Shown here: piece by piece, positions 30,208 through 36,602 of the stretch | Layout of the letters: each line of letters opens with the position of its first letter | Numbering within the stretch: the stretch's first letter is position 1 | From: Candidatus Afararchaeum irisae | Lineage (GTDB): Archaea; Halobacteriota; Halobacteria; Halobacteriales; Afararchaeaceae | Length of the DNA stretch: 36,602 bases | Direction: 5' to 3' | Assembly: GCA_034190545.1 (NCBI GenBank) | Contig: JAXIOF010000101.1 | Span: 1-36,602, forward strand | Made by a program: the position numbers and the translations under genes | Notes under the pieces: generated by a model | The model's database searches: none | Told to the model about the DNA's origin: nothing | What the model saw: only the letters and a program-made list of their open reading frames with translations

Positions 30208-31401
30208 TCATATCTCAGTTCCGAACCTTCTGAGGAGCATCTCAGCCTGCTGCTGATCGCTCTGGAACTCCTTAGTGTCGAGGACGTTCCTCTCTAGCTT
30301 GTTACGTGCGAGATGTATCGCGTGTTCGGCACCGTATCCCTCGCCTGTTCCGGCGAACTGTCCCTTGTCGGTGAAGAGGCGGAGACGTGCGAGTATCAGG
30401 GGACTCCCTCTGAGCTGTTCCTTGTGCTTGTGGAGGTCGACGTGTGCTTCGAGAACCTGCATCTCGGAGTACTTGTCGGAGACGTTCTCTATGACGTTGA
30501 CGACGTCGCTTCTCGTCATGTCGTCGAGGAGGTCTATGTTGGCTATCCTGACCTGCATCTGTGTCTCCTCTTCGAGCGACAGCGCCCGGAGTACATCGGT
30601 CTTCGTGAGAATTCCTTCTGTCTCTCCGTCCTGAGTCACGACGAGAGACGAGTACCCCATCTCTAGCATCTCGTCGACTGCCTCGTTGACGTCGGTCTCG
30701 GGGGTCGTCGTCGCGACGGGGGAGCTCATCACGTCGTACGCGGGTAGGTCGAGCATTCTGTCCTCGCCGCCCTCACGTGATCCGAAGCCACCGTGGGACT
30801 CCTGTGACCTGCCGTCGGCGAAGCTTCCCGACGAGCCACCCTGACTCTTCGACATCTCACGCACCGAGAAGTCTATGACGTCGTGTATCGTGACTATTCC
30901 CTCTAAGCTACCGTCCTCGATCACGGGTACGCGTGAGATACCGTTCTCACGGAACTCGTTTATTATCTCCCCCACGGTCGTTCCGGGGGTTACGGTCACG
31001 AGGCTCTGGCTGTATATCTGATCGACCGTCAGAACGTCGAGATGTGAGTTGACCTCGTCGAGGAGGGTGTCGGCGGTTACGACGCCGTAGAGACTCCCAC
31101 CTTCGAAGACTGGGAGAACCTTCGAGCTACTCTCGACCATCAGACGTGCCGTCTCCCTCACGTCCTCGGTTCTGTCGACCTTCGAGGGATGTGTCATGAC
31201 CGTCTTCGCCTTCTGCTTCGGCTTTATGTGTGACGAGATGAGCTGTCTCTCGGTCACGAGCCCCTCGTAGTTGGAGTCGTTAGTTATTATGACTGCCTTG
31301 AGATTGTCCTCCTCGAAAGCGCTTGATATCTTGGATAGAGGCGTCTCGGGATCGTACTCGTCGAACTCCGTAGAAGCCATCTCTGCTATGTCCATACTCA
31401 A
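30208..31401 (-). CDS. CBS-domain protein with ribosome-hibernation-factor-like C-terminus
   Basis: A 397-residue cytosolic protein. Four CBS motifs are visible: about 10-65, 66-122, 126-184 and 224-280, with a Gly/Ser linker (about 188-215) before the last. Residues 282-380 resemble the RaiA/HPF fold: VRIANIDLLDDMTRSDVVNVIENVS, VLEAHVDLHKHKE, ARLRLFTDKGQFAGTGEGYGAEHAIHLARNKLERNVL. CBS pairs bind adenine nucleotides, so this would be an energy-sensing regulator of ribosome dormancy. Haloarchaea and other euryarchaea carry related CBS proteins. The CBS part is firm; the HPF part is by motif and structural pattern only. Two adjacent helical or ligand-binding alternatives cannot be excluded. Confidence 0.8.
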   Translation of the reverse strand: MSMDIAEMASTEFDEYDPETPLSKISSAFEEDNLKAVIITNDSNYEGLVTERQLISSHIKPKQKAKTVMTHPSKVDRTEDVRETARLMVESSSKVLPVFEGGSLYGVVTADTLLDEVNSHLDVLTVDQIYSQSLVTVTPGTTVGEIINEFRENGISRVPVIEDGSLEGIVTIHDVIDFSVREMSKSQGGSSGSFADGRSQESHGGFGSREGGEDRMLDLPAYDVMSSPVATTTPETDVNEAVDEMLEMGYSSLVVTQDGETEGILTKTDVLRALSLEEETQMQVRIANIDLLDDMTRSDVVNVIENVSDKYSEMQVLEAHVDLHKHKEQLRGSPLILARLRLFTDKGQFAGTGEGYGAEHAIHLARNKLERNVLDTKEFQSDQQQAEMLLRRFGTEI

Positions 31402-31470
31402 AATCTAACGCGCCTCGACTTGAAATTTGTTACTGTTGGTGACCCAAACACCGAACTAGACTAGAATAGA

Positions 31471-32229
31471 CTATACTACCGAGACCGCCATCTCGATGTT
31501 ACGTGTGCTCGCGACGTACATTCCGAGGAAAAGCATAGCGTTGTAGGCTCCGTGTATCAGTGCGGGCACCACGAGGTTCGAGGTTCTCTCGTAGAGACCT
31601 CCGAGTATGAGAGAAAGGACGAAGACTACCCCGAGGTAGACGAGCTTACCCTCCAAGCCTCCCTGTATCGACGACGCGTGTCCGACCGAGAATATCAGAC
31701 TGGCTATCCCTACCGCGGGAGCCGCGTCGAACGTCTTCCTGAGGACTCCCTGTATGACGCCTCGGAAGAGTAGCTCCTCTCCGGGTCCTATCAGTAGGAA
31801 CGAGAGGGGCACCAGAAGCAGAAAGACCTCGGGGTCGTTCTCTCCCACCGACTGTATCCGGTTCGTAGCCGACTCTATACCGAGGCTGTTGAGGAGTAGG
31901 CTGATCGCCATTACAGAGACGAGAAAAGCGAAGAAGCCCGCGATCACCCAGCCTATGTCTCTCAGACTCGGCACACGTGCCTCTATGAATCCGAGACCGA
32001 GACCCCTGAGACGGAGATAGATATACGCGACGCCTCCGAATGAGACACCCTGTAGGAGAACGACCGAGAGACCCAGACGTACTGTCGTGCTTTCGAGTCC
32101 TACCCCGACTGACCGAAGGAAAAGTCCCGTGAAAGCCGTCACGGCTGTCCCTATCAGAAAAGCCGACACAGCCACCATGACCGCAGAGAATGTCTCCGAC
32201 GCTTTGAGTCTGTAGCTCTGGTTCATCAC
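31471..32229 (-). CDS. CPBP-family intramembrane protease (CAAX/Abi type)
   Basis: A 252-residue protein with about seven or eight hydrophobic helices. The CPBP motifs are present: GEELLFRGVIQG (E151, E152, R156), SVGHAS (H184) and PALIHGAYNA (H226), which together form the glutamate-based metal-free or metal active site. Members process prenylated or peptide substrates or act in bacteriocin immunity and regulation. It has its own gap of 49 bases after pgi on the same strand. Substrate unknown. Confidence 0.85.
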   Translation of the reverse strand: MMNQSYRLKASETFSAVMVAVSAFLIGTAVTAFTGLFLRSVGVGLESTTVRLGLSVVLLQGVSFGGVAYIYLRLRGLGLGFIEARVPSLRDIGWVIAGFFAFLVSVMAISLLLNSLGIESATNRIQSVGENDPEVFLLLVPLSFLLIGPGEELLFRGVIQGVLRKTFDAAPAVGIASLIFSVGHASSIQGGLEGKLVYLGVVFVLSLILGGLYERTSNLVVPALIHGAYNAMLFLGMYVASTRNIEMAVSVV

Positions 32230-32278
32230 ACACAGTTAGCCGTAGAGGTCAAAAAGGGTTTTCTCTCAGACCCAGACC

Positions 32279-33637
32279 TCAGACCTCGAAGAGCGTCTCG
32301 TCGATATCACGGACGTAGCCGTCGTATCCCTCGTAGCCGTCTCTCTCGAGGACTGAGTAGGTCGCCTTCTTGCCTAGCTCCACACCCGGCTGGTTGAAGG
32401 CGTCGACCCCGTATAGCTCCGCCGCGGCTGTGACGGCTACCTCGTAGGTGTAGAGTAGCTCACCCATGCAGAACTCGTTCACAGAGTCGAGTTCGAGACG
32501 CAGGCTCGGACGGTTCGACTCGACGAGCGCAGCCTCTATCGCCCTGAGTTCGACGTCCATGAGTTCCGAGAGGCTGTGTCCCGAGAGATACGAGTACTCG
32601 TCGAGGTACCTGTCGCCCTCAGTGTCGCCGTCGGTTCTCGGAACCTCGAAGCTGTAGTCGTTGTCCTTAACCCTCACGAGGTTTACGAGCTTGTTGTTGG
32701 GTCCGTCGACGAAGAGCTGGAGCTGTGAGTGTTGGTCGGTAATACCCATCGACTTCACGGGGCTCTGTCCGACGTTGACCTCCGAGCCGTCTTCACGTCT
32801 CTTGCCGAGTGACTCCGCCCAGAGCTGTGCGTACCACTCGACGAAAGAGAAGAGACGTTCTGAGTACGGCATCATCACGCTCATCGTCTTGTCCCTCTCG
32901 ACATCGAGGAAGTAGCTCACACCTCCTAGTGCGTATCCGGGGTTGTCGTAGACCGACCCCCCCGAGCATCTCTCGCGTGCCTCTAACGCGCCGTCGACCA
33001 CTCTCTCGATGTCTGCACCCGCGAAAGCCGCTGATAAGAGCCCAACGGGCGAGAGAGCCGAGAAACGTCCCGGGACATTCTCGGGAACCTCGAACGACCT
33101 CAGGCTCTCTCTCTCGACGAGGTCTCTCAGGACGCCGTCTCTCCCCGTCGTCAGTACGACGTGGTCTCTCCAGTCGAGACCCTCTTTTTCGAGTTCGTCC
33201 CTCACGACGAGGAAGTTCGCCGCGGTCTCTGCGGTCGATCCGCTCTTTGAGACGACGTTGAATACCGTGTTTTCGAGTCTCACTGAGTTGAGAACCTCGC
33301 CCATCAGGTCGGGATCGAGGTTGTCGGGAAAGTAGACGTTGGAGTCGGGTCTCAGGGAGTTGGTGAGTGCCGCGCCTCCGAGAGCACTGCCTCCGACGCC
33401 TATGTTGACGAGGAAACCGAAGTCTTCTCTGAGGTCGTCGGCGACCCTCTGTATCCCCTCTATGTCTACGTGTCTCGGGAGATCCGCGAAGGCGTAGCCG
33501 AACTTTCCTTCCTCTCTTCCTCTCTGTAACGTCCCGTGTACCTCCGAGAGACTCTCGTCCAGCTCGTCGAGGTCATCGTCAGAGACGCCGTGGTCACCGA
33601 CCCTTTCTTCTAAGACGTTAGAGAGGTCTACACGCAC
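32279..33637 (-). CDS. pgi: Glucose-6-phosphate isomerase
   Basis: A 452-residue Pgi, which interconverts glucose-6-phosphate and fructose-6-phosphate. NIGVGGSALGG (78-88), SKSGSTAET (130-138) and a late QPGVELGK motif are diagnostic. Length is nearer the bacterial and haloarchaeal form than the cupin-type archaeal PGI. The GTG start at 33637 lies two bases after the hom stop (33640), so hom and pgi are co-transcribed with the ACT gene. That neighbourhood (Asp-family amino acids plus sugar metabolism) is not an obvious pathway unit. Confidence 0.93.
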   Translation of the reverse strand: MRVDLSNVLEERVGDHGVSDDDLDELDESLSEVHGTLQRGREEGKFGYAFADLPRHVDIEGIQRVADDLREDFGFLVNIGVGGSALGGAALTNSLRPDSNVYFPDNLDPDLMGEVLNSVRLENTVFNVVSKSGSTAETAANFLVVRDELEKEGLDWRDHVVLTTGRDGVLRDLVERESLRSFEVPENVPGRFSALSPVGLLSAAFAGADIERVVDGALEARERCSGGSVYDNPGYALGGVSYFLDVERDKTMSVMMPYSERLFSFVEWYAQLWAESLGKRREDGSEVNVGQSPVKSMGITDQHSQLQLFVDGPNNKLVNLVRVKDNDYSFEVPRTDGDTEGDRYLDEYSYLSGHSLSELMDVELRAIEAALVESNRPSLRLELDSVNEFCMGELLYTYEVAVTAAAELYGVDAFNQPGVELGKKATYSVLERDGYEGYDGYVRDIDETLFEV

Positions 33638-33639
33638 CC

Positions 33640-34647
33640 CTACTCACCGCCTGTATCACTGTCGCCGTCGAAGCCGTGTTTTCTGGCTATAGCGGTCAGA
33701 TCGCTCACGAGCGCGCTCGCCGTCTCCTCGTCTCCCGCACCCTTTCCGGAGACGGTTATCTCGCCCGCGAACTCGGTCTCGAATGAGACGACATTTAGTG
33801 TGCCGCCGACGTCGAGCGAGTGCTCCTTGGGGATAAGACGTGGCTCGACCTTGAGTTCGTCTCTCGTGACCTCTCCTATGAGCTTTACTACGTGTCCCGA
33901 CTCGTCGGCGAGCCTGAGAGCGTCAGGTGTTATCTCGGTAATTCCGGTGACATCGACGTCGTCGAGTGTACTCTCGCCGTCGAAGAGGACGTTCGAGAGT
34001 ATCACGCATTTGAGCGCGGTGTCGATACCCTCGACGTCGAATGTCGGATCGGTCTCTGCTATTCCCATGTCCTGTGCCTCTCCGAGGACGTGTTCGTACG
34101 ACAGACCCTCCTCGAGCATCCGTGAGAGTATGAAGTTACACGTCCCGTTGAGTATGCCTCTCGCGGCGTAGACGTCGTCGCCCGCGAGCGACTCCCTCAC
34201 CGTGTTTATGACGGGCATCGCACCCCCTACTGCGCCCTCCATACGTACCTCGACACCCTCCTCGTCTGCGGCTTCCATCAGCTCGGAGTACCTCATCGCT
34301 ACGGGACCTTTGTTCGAGGTCACGACGTGCGCGCCGTTCTGTATCGCGGCTGTTATGTGCGAGAAGGCGGGCTCTGCGTCGCCGAGTGTCGTCGGAGTCG
34401 CCTCAACTAAGACGTCGTACTCCGTCTCACGTAACGCAGCCATCAGGGGCTTTCCGTCCCCGACGTCGCCCGTCTCCTTCTTCGTCTCCTTCACCTCTTC
34501 GAGGTCGAGACCGTCGTCGTCGACCGTGACCGTGTCGGAGTCAGCCACGAGTACGACGTCTACTTCCACGGGTGTGTCGTCTAGAACTACGTCAGCGAAC
34601 CCTCTTCCGACAGCGCCGAATCCGACTAGTGCTACTTTCATTGTCAT
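33640..34647 (-). CDS. hom: Homoserine dehydrogenase
   Basis: A 335-residue NAD(P)-dependent enzyme, aspartate semialdehyde to homoserine. Rossmann loop GFGAVG is at 9-14, then VTSNKGPVA (K113), GGAMPV and NGTCNFIL (167-174). It has no C-terminal ACT domain; the ACT regulator is the separate upstream gene, whose stop overlaps its start by four bases (ATGA). That suggests a split two-subunit regulated enzyme. Either of two ATG codons six bases apart could be used (34647 or 34641). Confidence 0.93.
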   Translation of the reverse strand: MTMKVALVGFGAVGRGFADVVLDDTPVEVDVVLVADSDTVTVDDDGLDLEEVKETKKETGDVGDGKPLMAALRETEYDVLVEATPTTLGDAEPAFSHITAAIQNGAHVVTSNKGPVAMRYSELMEAADEEGVEVRMEGAVGGAMPVINTVRESLAGDDVYAARGILNGTCNFILSRMLEEGLSYEHVLGEAQDMGIAETDPTFDVEGIDTALKCVILSNVLFDGESTLDDVDVTGITEITPDALRLADESGHVVKLIGEVTRDELKVEPRLIPKEHSLDVGGTLNVVSFETEFAGEITVSGKGAGDEETASALVSDLTAIARKHGFDGDSDTGGE

Positions 34648-35141
34648 ACTCCTATTGGCTCCATCTTTAAGAGATCCTTTCTCTCACATATCTCGTCGAG
34701 GTGATCCATAGCCTCGTCTATCTTCTCGTCTGAGGTCGCGTTTACCGTGAGACGCGCGCTCGAAGTCTTCTCGGGATCGTCGGGTATAGCGAGAGAGAAG
34801 TCGACGACCTTGACTCCGTCTATCTCTATGCTCTCTATCGTGTCGGTTATGTCGCCTCTTATTATGTGTCCTACGAGAACTAGAGTTACCGACTCGTGGA
34901 ACTTCTCCTCACCGAACTGGGCTATACGGACGCCCTTGCTCCGGAGGTCTTCGATCAGATCCTCGTGTCTTCCCTCGACAATCTCGAAGGTGATCTCGAC
35001 GGGAAGTGTCCCGCGGGGTGTGACGTTACCCCTCTGATGTGTGACGCTCACTATATTCCCTCCGTGTTCGGAGATAGGTGACAGAGCCTTGAGGAGCTCC
35101 CCCGGCTCGTCGCTCAGCTCCAGAGTCATAGTGACTATCAT
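34644..35141 (-). CDS. ACT-domain regulatory protein for homoserine dehydrogenase
   Basis: A 165-residue protein with two ACT-like modules: residues 3-78 (MTLELSDEPGELLKALSPISEHGGNIVSVTH...) and about 90-160. It overlaps hom by four bases on the same strand. ACT domains bind amino acids; the likely ligand is Thr or another aspartate-family product, and the protein would regulate Hom as a separate subunit. Its promoter has a TATA-like element at leaderless distance. Confidence 0.85.
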   Translation of the reverse strand: MIVTMTLELSDEPGELLKALSPISEHGGNIVSVTHQRGNVTPRGTLPVEITFEIVEGRHEDLIEDLRSKGVRIAQFGEEKFHESVTLVLVGHIIRGDITDTIESIEIDGVKVVDFSLAIPDDPEKTSSARLTVNATSDEKIDEAMDHLDEICERKDLLKMEPIGV

Positions 35142-35180
35142 ATATGCTTGGTACGGGATGTCGCCGAGACCATAAATTGT
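35142..35180 (-). promoter_or_regulatory. Leaderless promoter of the ACT-hom-pgi operon
   Basis: On the reverse strand AATTTATG (35171-35178) sits 30-37 bases before the ATG at 35141, in the 43-base gap after radB. It would allow the operon to be expressed separately from radB-gfcR upstream. Confidence 0.4.
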
Positions 35181-35184
35181 TTTC

Positions 35185-35883
35185 TCATTCTACGCCGTCT
35201 GACGTGATCGAGAAGTCGGTTGACTCTCCTGTCTCGCGCGAGAGATGTTTTTCGAGTACAGCCTCACGTCTCCCGCCTTGGATGGTGAGACGTAAGATAG
35301 TCTTAGTCCAGTGCTCTATGCTCTTTCCCCCTAAGGGACTGTAGTCTTCTTCGTCGTCTTTTCCGTCTATGTTGGTGTATATCTGGTTCGTGACGACGAC
35401 TGCGACGCCGTGTTTGCGTGCGAGCGACGTGAGATGTGCGACCTGACGTGTGAGACGTTTGAGAGGGGATCTGTCGCCCTTGTCACCGCCTCCGTCGAGA
35501 TCCTGTATCCTGTAGAGACCCGTCGCCGAGTCGAGAACTACTAAGTCTACCTCCGACGCGACGTTCTCGACGTCTCTGACGGCGGCGTCCTGTTCCTCGA
35601 AGTCATAGACCTCGTTTATTATGAAGTCGCGCGCTGTCTCCTCGTACGACTCACCCGCTATCTGACGGAACCTCTCTAAGCTTATACCCTCGGTGTCGAT
35701 GTAGACGACGCTCCCGCCCGAACGTATAGTCTCGACCGCTGTCTGGAGACAGATGTTGGTCTTTCCAGTCCCCGGCGAGCCGTATATCTGTGAGACTGAG
35801 CCGCGTTTGAACCCACCGCCGAGGAGCGAGTCGAGCGAGTCGCTTCCCGTAGTGAGACGCCTGTCGTGAGCTACGTCCGACAT
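35185..35883 (-). CDS. radB: DNA repair and recombination protein RadB
   Basis: A 232-residue RecA-family recombination mediator, the short archaeal RadA paralogue. Walker A GSPGTGKT is at 35-42, Walker B LVVLDS at 114-119, and VVVTNQIYTNIDG is typical. There is no N-terminal HhH domain, as expected for RadB. It binds DNA and regulates RadA and Hjc. It starts 12 bases after the gfcR stop on the same strand, so the two are likely co-transcribed. Confidence 0.93.
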   Translation of the reverse strand: MSDVAHDRRLTTGSDSLDSLLGGGFKRGSVSQIYGSPGTGKTNICLQTAVETIRSGGSVVYIDTEGISLERFRQIAGESYEETARDFIINEVYDFEEQDAAVRDVENVASEVDLVVLDSATGLYRIQDLDGGGDKGDRSPLKRLTRQVAHLTSLARKHGVAVVVTNQIYTNIDGKDDEEDYSPLGGKSIEHWTKTILRLTIQGGRREAVLEKHLSRETGESTDFSITSDGVE

Positions 35884-35895
35884 TCGTTTTAGTCT

Positions 35896-36504
35896 CTACT
35901 CGACTGGAACGACCTGTATCAGAGAGTTGATCCTGACGCCGTCTATGACTGTCTCGTTCGACTTGTTGGCGAGGACTGCGGCACTTATCGGCTTGCCGTT
36001 CTTCTCCTCGACGAAACGTATCGCCTCGGTCATAGTCGTGCCGCTCGTGACGACGTCGTCGACTATGACGCATTTCTTGCCTCCGACGTCGGCGAAGTTC
36101 CGGCTGAAAGAGCCCCGAAGGCTGTCGTACTCCTCGCCCGTCCATTTCTGCTTTCTCGGTGTGTAATCGGCGAGCTCACAGCCGAGCTCCTCAGCCACGA
36201 GGCTCGCAACGGGGGTGCCTGCCTTCGCAATTCCGACGACGACCTCGACCTCGTCGCCGACGTCCTCACGTATGAGGTCGACGAGAGCCTTCGAGACTAG
36301 GCTGAGACGTTCCGAGCTTCCGCCTATCGCCGACCAGTCGACGTGTATGTCCGACGGAACTTCCTCGCCCTCGCCGCTGTCCTGCGACAGGAGCCAGTTG
36401 ACGGTCTCCCGCGAGACGTTTAGCTCGTCTGCTATCTCGCCCGTCTTGAGCCCCCTGTCCTGGAGCTCCCGAGCGCTCTCCATGAGATCGTCGATGTTCT
36501 TCAT
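35896..36504 (-). CDS. gfcR: GfcR-type HTH/phosphoribosyltransferase-like transcription regulator
   Basis: A 202-residue protein. An N-terminal HTH (about 5-42, ELQDRGLKTGEIADELNVSRETVNWLL) precedes a PRTase domain with the PRPP-type motif VIVDDVVTSGTT (about 147-158). It matches the haloarchaeal orotate-phosphoribosyltransferase-like regulators, of which GfcR controls sugar metabolism in Haloferax volcanii. A linked pgi gene is present two genes away. Whether it is a transcription factor or has residual PRTase activity cannot be told from sequence. Confidence 0.88.
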   Translation of the reverse strand: MKNIDDLMESARELQDRGLKTGEIADELNVSRETVNWLLSQDSGEGEEVPSDIHVDWSAIGGSSERLSLVSKALVDLIREDVGDEVEVVVGIAKAGTPVASLVAEELGCELADYTPRKQKWTGEEYDSLRGSFSRNFADVGGKKCVIVDDVVTSGTTMTEAIRFVEEKNGKPISAAVLANKSNETVIDGVRINSLIQVVPVE

Positions 36505-36602
36505 GCCGAAACCTAAACGTGTCTGACGTTAGTAGTTTGTGCTTGTACTCAGCACAAGATAGCGCGGAGCCCCCTTCCTCAACGAGCAGCGCAGAGAGCC
36601 CA
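36505..36602. other. Right-edge noncoding segment with inverted repeat
   Basis: The 98 bases before gfcR contain a perfect 7-bp inverted repeat, TTGTGCT (36537-36543) and AGCACAA (36551-36557), around TGTACTC. It could be a gfcR operator or the hairpin end of an RNA or gene lying off the window. Beyond it the sequence turns GC-rich (AGCGCGGAGCCCCC) and reads like start or end of an unseen element. I see no gene in it. Confidence 0.35.

Noticed and set aside
1-36602. tRNA, rRNA, CRISPR array, insertion sequence or prophage
   Set aside because: No cloverleaf sequence, spaced direct repeats, transposase or integrase was recognised; the only repeats are short tandem arrays.
36558-36602. GC-rich right-edge segment as a gene start or RNA
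   Set aside because: Too little sequence; GC-rich purine-heavy runs like this are common in haloarchaeal DNA and prove nothing alone.

Overview
The window looks like chromosome from a halophilic euryarchaeon at or near the class Halobacteria. The predicted proteins are strongly acidic (Asp/Glu rich). Several genes belong to families typical of haloarchaea: a DUF5786-like small protein, a GfcR-type HTH-phosphoribosyltransferase, a Tat-exported halocyanin-like copper protein beside a two-piece cytochrome b, a GHMP-type shikimate kinase, and a PriS-GINS pair. Composition is less extreme than in typical haloarchaea: GC is only moderate by eye, isoleucine is often ATA and arginine often AGG/AGA. 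I infer a divergent or deep-branching lineage, but sequence alone cannot place it. I saw no rRNA, tRNA, CRISPR array or insertion sequence. Genes are dense and no gene-free stretch exceeds 125 bases.

Layout, left to right. 0.1-1.4 kb: a BlaI-type repressor with a membrane M48/M56 metalloprotease. 1.5-4.4 kb: a 956-residue fusion of enoyl-CoA hydratase and a crotonyl-CoA-reductase-like enzyme, transcribed leftward. 4.4-6.1 kb: F420-dependent Mer and a winged-helix/PemK-like toxin-antitoxin pair. 6.2-8.4 kb: a purine phosphoribosyltransferase, an inositol-monophosphatase-family enzyme and an overlapping NAD kinase. 8.4-10.0 kb: a glyoxalase-like protein, a winged-helix regulator and several small proteins. 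10.1-11.8 kb: an ABC-2 exporter with a palindrome over its TATA box. 11.9-17.5 kb: a phosphodiesterase-like enzyme, a hot-dog thioesterase, an M50 protease, PurM, a GT4 glycosyltransferase and a YbhN-type membrane protein. 17.5-18.6 kb: chorismate mutase overlapping shikimate kinase. 18.8-22.2 kb: the information-processing block elp3-priS-GINS. 22.3-24.3 kb: methylmalonyl-CoA mutase large subunit and epimerase. 24.4-28.0 kb: a quinol:halocyanin-type cytochrome b complex operon. 28.0-31.4 kb: Usp, MscS, endonuclease III and a CBS-domain protein with a ribosome-hibernation-factor-like tail. 31.5-36.5 kb: a leftward series of CPBP protease, pgi, hom, an ACT regulator, radB and gfcR.

Functional links. 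The hydratase-reductase fusion, mutase and epimerase could form a route that makes an acyl-CoA (propionyl-CoA, or a carboxylated acyl-CoA if the reductase is carboxylating) and feeds it to succinyl-CoA. The copper protein and split cytochrome b (PDWY motif, four haem histidines) form a respiratory module in which I find no Rieske gene. Many promoters place a TATA-like element about 22-30 bases before the start codon, implying leaderless mRNAs. The cytochrome operon instead has a Shine-Dalgarno sequence and a perfect 9-bp inverted repeat at its promoter. Short in-frame hexamer or dodecamer arrays recur at non-conserved ends of several genes.
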